Below, one piece after another: positions 23,221 to 35,300 of a stretch of DNA of 64,000 nucleotides (the stretch's first letter is position 1; the number at the start of each line of letters is the position of its first letter). The stretch is from assembly GCA_025201345.1 (NCBI GenBank), contig JAIXMG010000042.1:99513-163512 (forward strand). Direction: 5' to 3'. A model generated the notes under the pieces. That model worked only from the letters and a program-made list of their open reading frames with translations. It searched no databases and had not been told where the DNA came from. The translations under genes and the position numbers were made by a program. The DNA is from Thamnidium elegans (Eukaryota; Mucoromycota; Mucoromycetes; Mucorales; Mucoraceae).

Positions 23221-25627
23221 TTAAAAACTCATTAACTTTTTCAATTCATATAATCTTCTATGTAATTCTTCTTTATCGTTTTCACTTTGAGCATATCTTA
23301 TCTTAATATCAATTAATATTGATTCTGCTTTTTGTAATTGATCTTCTAGTGATGAATTCTTTCCAATCAACGCTGCGTTTTCACTACAAAATCCTTCAAA
23401 TTCATCTTTTGTCTTTGCTTCAATTTCTATAGGCACTGCCTTGACTTTGGTTTCTAATGATTCAACCAGTATTGAAAGTGAACTCCCCTCATCTTTTAAA
23501 TTATTTAATTGATCCATCGTTTCATTTAACTGTCCTCGTACATCATGATCCTCCTTTTTTAATATATCCGTCTTTTCTTGTAACATATCCATTTGCTTTT
23601 TCAATGCATTGTTGGTCTTTTGTAATTCATCCATAATATTTGCATCCGCTAATTCCTTTTGAAGTTGTGATTTATATTCTTTTTCAAGTTGTAATAATCT
23701 TTTAGCTGAGAATTCGAGCTCGCAGGCATCGCTTACAAAGCGACGATCGTCATCCTAATTTTTTTTTTTTTTTTAAATGGTAAATAAAAACATAAATATT
23801 CCTTACAATTATAATTAATTTTTACCTTGTATTCTTCAAATAATCCATTCTTTAAAAAATCTAACAAGTGCTCGAAATCAAGACCCAAGATAGTGGTCTG
23901 ATTCTTTTTTAACAATGCAATAGCAAATTTAAAGATGGACCCAATACCTTCTGTGAAAATTACATCGTAAATTCGGAACACAAGGTTTAACGGAAACTTG
24001 TATGCAAATAAAGTCATAAACCATTGAGAAGCATACATTGTTGAATTGATACCTTGTTCATTCAGGTGACGGGAGACATGAGGCAAATGCTCTTTTACAA
24101 GTTCATCAAATTGGTATAAGCGTAATTGAAGTCCATCCATTTCCGGTGTAAAATGACCTCGAAGACCATATTTGTTCATAAGTTGAATTAATACACAGAA
24201 TGCATCTTCATCAGGCATCTATACGCACTTAAAAGTAAGTATACACATCAAATATATATATATATATATACTTCGACTTACATTTAATAATAAAGGTCCA
24301 ACAATAAATGCTAAACCTTGACAGTAACCAACTACATCATCATATAAACTAAAGGCCCTTACAACATTATAAAGACCTTCTTGACCTTGTCCATCGGTTT
24401 CTTTAAAATAAATATGACCAGGAAAAGTACGAGCTAAATCTCTTTGAATCATTTTATCATAGGGACTTGACAATTTTAATAGATCCATATATTTGGAAAC
24501 CAATTCTTCGTCTTTTGATTTTGCTAATAATTGCCATACCATACCACGAATAGAAGGTGGAATACCAACTCGAATATGTTTAATTAATTCCTTATTAATT
24601 TTGTTTAGGTTTTGAAAATCACACATAATACCAGCCCAAAAGTCTAATTGTTTGATAATGTAAGTATTACTAAATAAAAATAAAAATAAAAACTCACCCC
24701 AATCATAATCATCACCCTTATTTTGAGATACTAAACTATGTCGAATAGATTGCCTTTTAAGGTTTTTAATAACTTTTGATTTAGGATCACTTGTGTTAGA
24801 ATAATTCAATTGTTCCATTTGAGCTAATAAAGCTTCTTGAAATCCGGGTAATGGGGAAATAATACTAGTGGGTCTAGATAATCTCTTTTGTCGTGTTACA
24901 AATGAATCAGAAGGTCTCGGTGCCCCTACAATAATAGCTGGTGCTGAATTTTGTTTAGAAGGTCTACGAGAGGATGCAGGTGAAGTATTTAATGAAGAGG
25001 ATGATCTAAAGGGTGACCAAAGTGTAAAGATAGATCTGGTAGAAGTAATTGATTCGGTATCTGAAGATTCATCAATAATAGTGTCTTTAGGTGGAGGAGT
25101 AGGAGTACGTACACGAGTAGGTACAGGAGTAGTAGTAATTTGTGGTTTTTTACCGCTTACTAAAGCGCTTGTTATTATTTTAAGCGGATTGTATGCTTCC
25201 ACTGTTGCTGTTTTATTATTAGAGGGTACATCATCAAGCGAAATATCGTTCATATCTGAAAATGAAACAGAACTTAATTTATGAGATAGTTTTCTTTCTA
25301 GCATAGGTGCATCATTATCTATATTAATGGTTGGCGGTGGCGTCATTACTGTATCTTCGGATAATGTGCGTAGTGGTTTTTCGAAATAATTTGTTGTATC
25401 GTCTACTGATGATATAGAGGATGATGATTCTGAATTTTGTCTTAATACCTTTGGTTGATCCAAGTTAACTGAGTCTAGAAATTAAATTAGTTTACTTGTA
25501 AAATATAAAAATTATTCTTTTTACTTGTCTCATCACTTGAATCATCTGAATAAAACGTAACTGTCTCTTGCTCTTCTGCGATAAACTCTTTTTCTATCTT
25601 GTTAGTTTCTACTGCAACTGTTGTCAT
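23221..25627 (-). CDS. TBC-domain Rab GTPase-activating protein (GYP5/EVI5-like)
   Basis: Five exons in transcript order, 25627-25525, 25474-24698, 24643-24282, 24218-23826 and 23754-23221, close in phase to 722 residues. A long Ser/Thr/Pro-rich, acidic N-terminus (1-290) precedes the TBC domain (about 295-540), which starts IRVGIPPSIRGMVWQLL and keeps both catalytic fingers: IQRDLAR (Arg finger, IxxDxxR) and GYCQGL (Gln finger, YxQ). A coiled coil of about 130 residues ends the protein. This order fits Gyp5/EVI5-type GAPs that act on exocytic Rabs at the Golgi and plasma membrane. The donor of exon 2 and the acceptor of exon 3 were chosen to restore GDFWAGI-type continuity. Specific Rab unknown. 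Confidence 0.88.
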
Positions 25628-25814
25628 TGTATTAAAAGGACGATGATGAAAAAGAAAAAGCAATAAAAAAAAAGAAAAAGAAAAAAAGGAAAGAATTTAT
25701 ACACGAGGGAGGTACAATTGAAATTAAATGTTTTAAGTCTTAAAACGGCCCTGTTTTTTTTTTCTCTTCATGCGGCATTTGAACCCTTTCTCTTTCTTTC
25801 TAATTCAAAAAAAA

Positions 25815-26352
25815 ATGCTGTTTGTATTAATATCATTATTTATTTCTATGGCTGAAGCTGCAGAAATAAAAATGTTTTGTAAATGTTTTTGTGGTTCAAA
25901 TTCAACTATTTTTGAAATACCTACATTTGACCCAAAGCCTTGTGCTAATTGTACAAAGCAATTCTGTTTGGATAATGTAAAGGATGGCATTTGTGACGGA
26001 ATTGCTGACGCTACCTGTCCTAGTAACGACTTCAAGACAGCTTGTTTTGGTATGTCTTTCGACTCATCTAATAAAAAGAAAGAAAGAAAAACTAACCATT
26101 TATCTGTATAAGCTCGCGATTCATATAAAGACGAAATCATTGTCAATTCATTCTTATGTATTACCGTAGGTTTAGTCTTGTTTGCTGTAATTCGGCCTCA
26201 CTTTGAAAAGTGGAAAAAGGTAAATATGACAACAGGAGTGTATATAAAAAAAAAGGGAGGGGGGAAGGGAAAAAAAAACTCTCTTTAAATCGTTAAATAA
26301 ATAGAGCCGCATAACCCGTGCCCAATATGAATCTGTATCAAATATTGAGTAA
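25815..26352 (+). CDS. Small type I membrane protein with Cys-rich ectodomain
   Basis: Exons 25815-26049, 26113-26219 and 26305-26352 join in phase to 129 residues. Residues 1-17 (MLFVLISLFISMAEAAE) are a signal peptide. The ~75-residue outer part holds ten cysteines in a loose CxCxC...CxxC pattern (MFCKCFCGS, PCANCTKQFC). One membrane helix (FLCITVGLVLFAVI) precedes a short basic tail. The last exon (SRITRAQYESVSNIE) is chosen over read-through because it has a clean AG acceptor and a tidy stop; read-through would add a Lys/Gly-rich tail. Intron 1 has a perfect CTAAC branch site. I recognise no family. Start is 187 bp from the divergent TBC gene start, so the promoter is shared space. Confidence 0.65.
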
Positions 26353-27407
26353 GAATACAATTCAATGTACATAATGTATCAAAAAAAAACAATAAAATAC
26401 CTATCACCACCACTACCAACAACAAAAAGATATGTAACAATGCGTGATGCGATATGAAAAACAGCTCGTGTTTTTATCTTAATAAAAAAAGGCTTCGTAT
26501 ACTATGTATACATATGCTTGTATATATAAAGTATTAAATTACAAGCAATTTATTATCTATATTTTATGTCCTATTTGTTGGCTTATACACTGTTTAGTTG
26601 ATTCAACCAATGTTCAGCGATGACTGTGCATAATCTACCTTTTTTTTTACACGTGAAATTTTATCTGTATCTTCTTGGGGTAATTATATATATCCAAGTA
26701 ATAAAAATAAGAAGCGTTTTCTGGTTTTTAGTTGTAAGAAAAGCATCATTAAACGTTGTGGTTAGACATCACTTTCAAAAATAAAATAAAAAAATAAAAT
26801 AAAAAAAAGCTCAAAAGATATACCGTTGTTTCAAAAAAGCTCATATTGAAAAAACCAAAATTTCAAACCATAACTACTTTATCAATTTTCGTAATACAAA
26901 CTAGTTTATTTAAGCGAACATATTCTACTCAACCAGGGCTATCGAGTGTGTGGTAAAATCACTCATAAAATATTATAATCGACGAGTTCATCGACTATAA
27001 AACATAACATACGTTAGATATCAAGTGCAATGATCAATCACAATAATGTGACCACTATTGTAAAAGAGTATAAATATGAAATTATAGTTAACAACCCCTT
27101 TTACCGCGATTGATTTTTACAATAAAAATAAGAAATAAACGTTATTAGACTTTTAAGCTTATTTACCTGTTTTTATTAATTTTTCTGTGTTAAATCAAAG
27201 TATTTCTCCTCAAAATGAACTACGATTAATAACGAACATATTATTATTTTTTGGTTTAGTTTCACTTCTTGAGTCTAAGCTCGATTTCAACCTCGATATC
27301 CATAAGGTCTTCGTTCCGAGCCATACTAGCCGGGTTTTCGCGGACCGAACAATTAAGTTCCTTGATATTCAAATTATCAATATTTTCTAGATTCCCAAAA
27401 ATATAAA
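26353..27407. other. AT-rich intergenic region
   Basis: No gene is seen. Mostly A/T with scattered homopolymers. A GC-richer patch at about 27276-27345 carries a short open frame without support. Confidence 0.4.
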
Positions 27408-27490
27408 GGAAAGATGGCCGAGTTGGTCTAAGGCGTCACGTTAAGGTCGTGATCTCTTCGGAGGCGTGGGTTCAAATCCCACTCTTTTCA
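27408..27490 (+). tRNA. tRNA-Leu (anticodon AAG)
   Basis: An 83-nt cloverleaf with no intron. The acceptor stem GGAAAGA pairs with TCTTTTC (one G-T pair) and is followed by discriminator A. TGGCCGAG...GGTCTAAGGC is the A box and D arm; TCACG TTAAGGT CGTGA is the anticodon arm with AAG at 27443-27445; a long variable arm (CTCTTCGGAGG region) marks a class II tRNA; GTGGG TTCAAAT CCCAC is the T arm and B box. A T-rich stretch follows within 20 bp as a Pol III stop. Confidence 0.95.
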
Positions 27491-29510
27491 CTTACTTTTA
27501 CTACTTTTCGAATGAAAGTAGTGTACCTAGACTATGTGGTATGCTACTTCTGTCGTTTTTATGTTTTTGGAACATTATAAGACATTGTTGATCAATAGAT
27601 AGTGTAGTAAAGTGTAAAAATAGTATTGTTACAAATAGAATGGTACTTATTTGTTAAATGGATAGAAAGTAAGATATAAAATAAAAGATATTATTTTATA
27701 AGTTCAATAAAATGAAAGTGAGCACCAGGTTTATAGTTGTCCAACTAGGAGAATGTATTATATAAAAGATATAATACGTAGATAAATAAAATAAAAGGAT
27801 AATAAGTTTTAAAGAGAATTATATAATAAAAGAATATAATTCAAGGGATCTTTATAAGTAATAAACTGAAATATAGAGTATAAAATATAGGTGAAAAATA
27901 AGATAAGATTTATTTAATAAGTAAAATTATGTGGTATTTATATTCAAAGGTTTCGGTCAGGACATCCTTCGAATCTTGTAAAATATCTTTGATATCAGGA
28001 ATAAATATGTTCCTTTTGATTCTAAGATGGTTGTAATGGATAAGCTTTCCAAGCTAAGTGAGATATTTTTGTTCTAGTTGACTAATAATATAAATAAATT
28101 GATGTTTTTACAATCAGAAAGAACTAAAAGGTATTGTAAAAACAGAATAAGTAGATGGAGTAACATATCTGATGTTAAATGAAGGATAAACTTTGAATAA
28201 TAGTGTAGAAATATGATGTAAAAAGGATAATAAAGGTTAAATGACTAGAAAGTGTAACAGAAACTGAGATTTAGAATAAGAAGTAACTAATAATCTGAAG
28301 TAAAAATGGACAATAAAATAAAGAATAATTACATTAAAAGAAAAAAAGGGGTAATTTTGGTTCTGGAATTAAAAGTAATGAAAATGTATAACAGAAGAAA
28401 AATAAAAGAGACTTATTGAAAAGTGATGTGATAATAAACGGAGTGAAAATAATACTTGTTCAGATAAAGGTTTAAAATAGGGCTTTAAACTGGTACGATA
28501 TTCTTCGATTCGTAACAGTATAATAAGGTAATAGTAAGAAAAGTGAGCACCAGTTCCTGTTCTATAAGTAGAATAAAAGATTTAGGTAAAAAGTACAAGG
28601 GAAAGTAAGATCCAAAGAGATTCAAGTACAAAATAAAATAAAAGAGCTTAGTTTAAAGGTTTTTTATAGGTTAAGAGAAGTATAAGGTTAAATTGTTTAC
28701 AAAAAATGAATTGCATTTTATTAAATAAAGGTTGGGTTTTTAAATTTAACAACCATGGTTTTATTTTTTTGTACTAGGACAACAAGGGCGCAGATTGAAT
28801 ATATAATCCTAATATAGCCTATGTACACTACCTGTATTAAGTGTTAATTTTATTGATTAAGAGAAGATATAAGATATACTTATAGAAGTTAAGATCGCAT
28901 CTCATCTAAATTGAGCAAAGGGTTTTACATAAATTCTATAAATTGGATCATGGTAATTAACATCTCCTTCGTAAATGCGTACGTCTCTTTAACCGTCAGT
29001 AAAGTACGGTAGATATGTTTGTATTAACTTTAAGGTGCAGAGGTTCAAACTAGTAGAAAAACAGCAAAAAAAAAAAAAAGTAATAAAAAAGAAAGAGAAA
29101 AAAAAGTAATTTTATCAGCGTTAAAAACCTGATAAAAAAGGCAATGCTTAATTAAAGACCCCTTTCGAGAATAGGTACTTTTTGTATTAATAACTTATAA
29201 AGCTATTCTACAAATTGTTTATTGAAAACATTGTCTCCTTTAAAAAAGAAAAAAAAAGGTTCGTCAAGCCAAAAAAAAAACCCACTCAGTTATATATGCC
29301 TATTAATTGCATTATAACAAACTCTTTTTTAAATATGCCACAAAAACTGTCAGAAAAAGTAAAATTATACGTGTATAAAAAGTTTTGCATATCTTTTCTA
29401 ATTGATTTTATGTGATGGTCGACTTTTATTGGCTTACCACTCGCGTAACAAAAAAATAAATAAATAAATAAAAGCCTGACCCCCCTTTTTCTCTCTTTTC
29501 CAACAAGCAA
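27491..29510. other. AT-rich, C-poor tract downstream of the tRNA
   Basis: About 2 kb without a gene. From about 27,600 to 28,700 the plus strand is strongly depleted of C and enriched in A and G. A short motif AAAGTGAGCACCAG occurs twice (about 27718 and 28541). A B-box-like GAGGTTCAAACTAG lies near 29040. Nothing here reads as a protein. Confidence 0.5.
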
Positions 29511-32439
29511 ATGGATTTCTTTTCTAGAGGATACACAGCCTTGAGAGGTGAAAAGGGACAAACCCAATCGGCCGATGAAACCATTGAGAAATTAGCTGAT
29601 TGTCTCGAAACAGCCACCTTGTTAGAAGATAGACGTGCTGGTGTCTTGAGTCTCAAGGGTTTAGTAAGAGATTGGCCAGAGGTAGGAAAACTTTTTTTAT
29701 ACTGCACTATACATGCTAAATATTAAAGTTATATAGGAAGTAGGAAACAAAAGTTTTCCTGGTTTAATTAAAGTTTTACATACAGATTATAAAGATGTCG
29801 ATATTACAAAGTCTTTACTCGAAACTATTGCTATTTTATGTACAGTTCAACATCAGGTAAAAAAAAAAAAAAAAAAACTTTTGTTACGCACCAATACTTA
29901 AAAAGACAGTTTATAGCAAGACAAGAACGACAGAGGATTCAAATTTACAGACTATTTTATCGAGGTAAAAAAATAAAAAATAATACTATTAAAAACCTGG
30001 GGAATTAAAATCAAAAGATGTTAGGATTCACACAACGTAACAATACTTTTGGATATTCTCGAAGAGTTTGATTTTTACGTTCGTTACAACACCATCAAAT
30101 TACTATCTACTTTACTAGCCAACCGTAGCAAGAGAATCCAAGAATGCATTTTAACGAATCCAATGGGTATTTCTCGTCTTGTAGACATGTTGGACGATAA
30201 AAGAGATATTATTCGTAACGGTACGTAAAATTTTATATACAGCAACATATATACTCATCTTTTATATAGAGGGTTTATTATTATTGATTGGTTTGACTCG
30301 CAGCAACACTGAGATACAAAAGATTGTCACATTCCAAGCAACCTTTGAAAAGCTCCTGACCGTGATTGAAGAGCAAGAGGGCATCTCTGGTGACATTGTT
30401 GTTCAAGACAGTTTAACACTGATGCACAACTTATTACGATACAACGTATCTGACCAAGTTTATTTCCGTGAAACCAGCTGTATTCAACAAATCCCAGGTC
30501 TTTTAGGCTACGTAGGAGACAGTGATGCAGACCATGTCCCTTATTCATTTGAAGACTGGCCGCCACAAAAGGTTGCCAACACAGTACTTGTCTTACAACT
30601 CATTCGTATCTTGACCGAGCCTGACAGTAGCAGCACTCCCATCAACCAAAAAGTGATGATGCAAAGCGGTATTTTATTACCTATTGTCCAATTAGGTCTT
30701 TGTTCCAACGCTCCTTCTATTGTTCGTACTGAAGCTCTTTATTCTATTGGTTATATTGTTGCATCCAATGTGGACAACCAAGTTTTATTTGCAAAGGTGG
30801 TTGTTGCCAACCCACCCATGCTTTCCGAAGAAGGCCAAATCGATTCCAGCGTCTTACCCGGTCTTCCTCGACCCGCCATGGTGTCACTTATTTCTATTGC
30901 TGTCAATGAGGACCGCGCCATCAACTACAGCTACTCTAGCCGTGCCGCTGCCACCTACGCCATCTATTCCTGTTTAGAAGAAAACCCCGATGCCCAACTT
31001 GTTTTAGCATCCACACTTAAAGTCCCACCCGAGGACAACGCCAACGTATCCTTTGCCAACAAAGCGCATTCTGCCGGTTCATTATTACTAGAAGTCATCG
31101 AGAACTGGGAACAATCTTTATCCGATCCTTACAAGGTTTGGTTTGCCTGTGATATTTTATCCCATATTATTAGAAACAACGAACAGGCCAAGGAAATCGC
31201 AGGAAGTATTGTGTTTGGCGATGAGGCTAACGGCGAGGACCCTGTTCCTCTTTTGCACCATATTGTAGCTCAGCTATTGATGTCTACCAAGAATTCTGCT
31301 ACCAATGCTCGTATCCCTATCGGGTACTTGTGTTTGTTATGTACATGGCTTTACGAAAGCCCTGTCTCTGTTGCATTGTTTTTAGCTGAAAGTACGCATG
31401 TTCAATTCTTAATCCAGGAGATGCAATCGTCTTCCAACGACCCTACTGTTCAAGGCTTAGTTGCCTACTTGTTGGGTATCACATACGAGTACAACGACAG
31501 TCCTGATACACCGTTAGACAGATCTAAACTTCAAGCCATTTTCTCCAGCCGCTTAGACCAGTTCAATAGTTTATTAGCTCGTCTTCGTGACAGTCCCGCT
31601 GTTAAAAACGCACCTCAATACCTGCAAATATCTGCTGAAGATGAATCTATATCCAACACGACACATTCTTTACCCTCATTACTATTAGATAGCGTCTTTG
31701 TAGAATTGTTTAAATCAACTTATGAAAATATTCAAAAATCAATCAAAAAGAAGCCTGCTAAATTTAATATTATTGACAGTAGAACCAGTACGTAAAAAAA
31801 GAAAAATAGTATATTATAATTAGTTAAATGTTACTTTTGTAGATTCACCTGCTCCTGCTAGCCCTGGTGTGCCTGACCAAGTTATTCAAACATACAAGAC
31901 TACTATTGAACAACAAAGTACTCAAATAAAATCTCTTGAAGAGAAATTATCAGACTTGGAAACATGTTTACAAGCATTGGTATGTATAAATATACGAATA
32001 CAAAAAAAAAAAAAAAAAAACTTATTTTTATACGTAATAGAAAACAAACGATGAATCACTCAAGCGTGAATTAAAGACAGCTCAAGACGAATTAATAGCT
32101 ACACATGATGAAAATGCTTTATTAAAGCAACGTATATCTGAATTAGAAAATCAACCTAAATTATCACCACCACCTAATGATCAGTCTTTCAAGTTGAAGG
32201 CTTTAGAAAAGCAATTGGCAGAAGAAAAGGGCAAGTTTAGCGAATTGGAAAAGGAACAAGAGGATTTACTTGTTTGCATGGGTAAGTTTGAAGTGTACGA
32301 AATGAAAAAAAAATATATGACTGATCCATATATATATTTTTTTTTAGGTGAGCAAGATCTTGATGTTAAGAAATATAAAAAGAGATTAAGAGATCTTGGA
32401 GAAGCTGTAACTGATAGTGAGGATGATGATGAAGAATAA
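29511..32439 (+). CDS. USO1: USO1/p115 vesicle tethering factor
   Basis: Eight exons, 29511-29681, 29737-29856, 29917-29964, 30025-30220, 30270-31787, 31843-31979, 32041-32281 and 32348-32439, close in phase to 840 residues (human p115 962). The N-terminal two-thirds is an armadillo-like globular head starting MDFFSRGYTALRG, typical of Uso1/p115, with LEDRRAGVLSLKGL shortly after and TDNPMGISRLV-like repeats further on. The last ~170 residues are a coiled coil, shorter than in yeast Uso1 (1790 aa), ending in an acidic tail (DSEDDDEE) that in p115 binds golgins. It tethers COPII vesicles at the cis-Golgi with Rab1/Ypt1. Donor at 31787 (A|GTACGT) was chosen because the alternative two bases later breaks the frame. 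It converges on the J-protein gene, 24 bp apart. Confidence 0.93.
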
Positions 32440-32463
32440 TAAAAAAAAACTTTATATATTTTA

Positions 32464-33110
32464 TTATTTTTGATTATTTATGGTATACGGCTTGGGTTTC
32501 CAAAAGGAATTTGTTTGTATACGAATACGAGGAAGTTGATCCACTGTAGGTGGTACACGCAACGTTTTCAGGTCAAGAGACGCATCAGTTTCATTTGCCT
32601 TTGTCAAGGTCATTTGAGTAGGTAATGATTGCCAATGTACAGTCTAGTAACAAAGTTTTTTTTTAAAAAAACAAAAAACCATGTGTATTTGGGTATATAA
32701 TACCTGAGCATGAGTTCCCAAGTTCATGAAATCAGAAAAAGGAATCATTAATTGACTTGATCTCCATCGTTCATATTTTGCTCTGTTTACAGGATCGCCT
32801 ACAATATCGTAGGCAGCTTTTATTTTTTCGAACTGCTTTGATTCTATTTATATTTACTGTTTAGTTTATACATACCATATTTCAAAAATAACGTTTTACT
32901 TTACTATCTTGCGGTGATAGTTTATCAGGGTGGTGCAAAAGAGCTAAACGCTTATATTCAGTTTTGATTTGTTCAGCCTACATTTTAAAAATTTAAGCCC
33001 ATCTTATCTTTGTGGGAAACAAAATAAATATTTACTGAGCTTGTATCTACGCAGCCAAGTACAGCGTACAAATCTTCTTCAATATTGGTAATTTCAAAAA
33101 TAGATTGCAT
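32464..33110 (-). CDS. DNAJC12/JDP-type J-domain protein
   Basis: Four exons in transcript order, 33110-33036, 32977-32905, 32843-32704 and 32643-32464, close in phase to 155 residues. Residues 12-75 are a J domain with LYAVLGC at the start, HHPDK near 40-44 (the HPD that stimulates Hsp70 ATPase) and YDIVGDPVNRAKYERWRSS at the end. The sequence after the J domain (MIPFSDFMNL, then VHWQSL) follows the pattern of DNAJC12/JDP proteins, which in animals help fold aromatic amino acid hydroxylases. There is no Gly/Phe region or zinc finger, so it is a class C J protein. The donor of exon 2 was chosen because the alternative six bases later gives a stop. Confidence 0.82.
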
Positions 33111-33444
33111 GAGTGGAAAAAGAAGTAAACCGTGGGAAATTTCCTTTGAATATTTTTTTATAATTATTTTGATCCAATCAATAAAGAGTATTTTTTTTGA
33201 TAGCTTGCTGTCAACTTCTTTCTCCCCTAAATACGTTCTATGCATGTGTGTTTTTTTTCTAGCTATAGTTGGATATATATATATACAACAAGAAGTATGA
33301 TGTAACTTGATATGATGCACTCTATCATGACGTAAACCACTATAAATCGCTTAGAAAAAAGTATGCAAATCCTTCCGAGTGTACTTTATGTGAAACCTTT
33401 CTTATTAGCAGAGGAACTATGGATTGATTCTGATTTCAACATAA

Positions 33445-33479
<35 letters not shown>

Positions 33480-33717
33480 CTATTACGTCAAAATATAGCA
33501 GACCTTTTTTTTTTATGATGATGTAATTTGAAATGAAAAACCTTTGCTTTTACTTCTTGCACGAGATGAAAGCTTTTTGGTTTAGTCCTTTTCTAATAAA
33601 AATCAGATTTAGATGATCATGATAGTCAAATAATAAACAAAGTGCGTCAAATAAAGGATGCCAAATACAAAAAAAATAGGGTATTCTTTATTATTATAAT
33701 CTATTATAAGTCAAGTT
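33111..33717. repeat. Intergenic region with a (TA)n microsatellite
   Basis: Holds the J-protein promoter and the 3' end of the next minus-strand gene. A (TA)n run lies at about 33449-33475. No gene is seen. Confidence 0.5.
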
Positions 33718-34591
33718 TTATAATACATTATTACGAAGACTTCTAGCGTAAGAATTTCCCACGCCACCAACACCAAAAGCAGGACCGATTCGACCAATTC
33801 TAGCCAAAGTACTCTTGATATACTCCTTTCTAATCAATTGAGTTCTCATAGTACCCGTAGCTCCAGGTCTATTATATAAATCTAAAGCATATAAATGAAC
33901 AGGCGTACTAAACAGTTGAGCAACAGCTGGACACAACAACTGAGCGACTGTGCTCATAGTCTTTTCAGATACATTCCAATCACTATCTCTAATAAGAGGA
34001 GTGATATAAGCAGGTGCATTAAAACTAGCAGCAATAGTCAATGAATCTCTAGCAGCAAACAAGAAATAACTTAATTTAGGCATTGAATGACGAGTGGCGA
34101 CACCAAACATACGAGCAAACGCCTTATCCTTATAAATACATAAGGACATATTGGTAACTGATGTAGCAATAAATTTATACATTGAAGACTTTGATGGATC
34201 AACAGAGTATTGTTCACAAGTGGTATCTACAATATTGGCAGTAGCATAAGTAGAAAAGTAAAGACCTAATACTAATCGGAATTGAGGCGAGAGTGTAAAC
34301 TTGAATGGATGAGAGACAATAGACTGGAAGCCGTATTTGATGCCTTCTGCTAAAGGTCTTTTACCATTCAAATTTTCTATAATAGATCTAAGAAAATTAT
34401 TTGAGTTACTGGCTAGTTTTTCTTAAATAGGGAAGAGATGATTTTTACCTATCAACTACAGCGATAAAGGGGGTTACCATAGCTGAGGATGAAACAGCTG
34501 CAAAAATATCTATTCCGTACAACTTGATTAACTTTTCCTTGGAATAAGTTAAAGGTGTATCCAATCCACGCTTCATTGAAATTTCAGACAT
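33718..34591 (-). CDS. Predicted integral membrane protein, possibly mitochondrial
   Basis: Exons 34591-34449 and 34387-33718 join in phase to 270 residues. Several hydrophobic or amphipathic segments are seen (LYGIDIFAAVSSSAMVTPFIAVV, FRLVLGLYFSTYATANIV, LSYFLFAARDSLTIAASF, VAQLLCPAVAQLFSTPVHLY) separated by short basic loops. The C-terminus is basic and Gly-rich (RIGRIGPAFGVGGVG). The size and the small-residue-rich segments recall divergent mitochondrial carrier-like proteins, but no PxD/ExxxR signature is visible, so I do not assign a family. The ATG at 34591 is the only start upstream of the intron. Confidence 0.6.
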
Positions 34592-35300
34592 AATTTAGTA
34601 TATAAAATAATAAAAAAAAAAAAGAAATACATGTAACTAGGAAAATTTAATCTCTTTTTAAAACCCTTTTTTTTTCAATTCCCGTTTCATCTTTTTTTTT
34701 TTTTTTTTTTTTTATATACTAAATTATAATAACCATATATGTGTATGACTACCTGATTCTACATAGCATGTTTAGATATCAATATCATCTTTTTATGTCA
34801 TTATATAAAGAACACTTAAAGGACAAGATAAATGTAGATAATTTTTTTTTTAGAAAAGTAAAAAAAGAGGGCGCAAGGGGGGGATTGCTAATGATAATTG
34901 ATCACAAGAATTACTTTTTTCAAGTGATATGATAAGTTACACCAGCTCAATGTCTTGTGCTCGCATTGTGAACCCCTTCCTCTTTTTACTAATATAAGTA
35001 AAAGCTTTGTTTAGCAGCCCATTCTTTAGTAAAAAAATAATAATAACAATAAAGGTACAGTTACTTGCTAAATCAATTTACGAGACTTTTTGTTTTTTTT
35101 ATACTTGCTGAAATAATAATAATAAAAAAAAAACCCTGATATCTTGTTGTGTATGATGAGGCTCGGTTAATGTAACAATCAGCTATATATAAATATTTTT
35201 TTTTCTTGTCCTTTTAATCCTTTCCCCCCCTCCCCCTTTCTTTTCCCCCTTTCTCTCTTTTTTTTTTTTTTTTTTTTTTTTTTCTATATAAAAAAATAAA
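34592..35300. other. AT-rich intergenic region between divergent genes
   Basis: Contains long T runs (about 34691-34713 and 35259-35283) and a C-rich pyrimidine block (about 35222-35251) just before the ATG at 35301. No gene is seen. Confidence 0.4.

Noticed and set aside
29215..29567. Small frames on both strands upstream of USO1
   Set aside because: No start context, no family, and low-complexity residues; treated as non-coding.
34741..34932. 63-aa frame in the gap before the coiled-coil gene
   Set aside because: Starts at a non-ATG codon in homopolymer-rich DNA and has no recognisable features.
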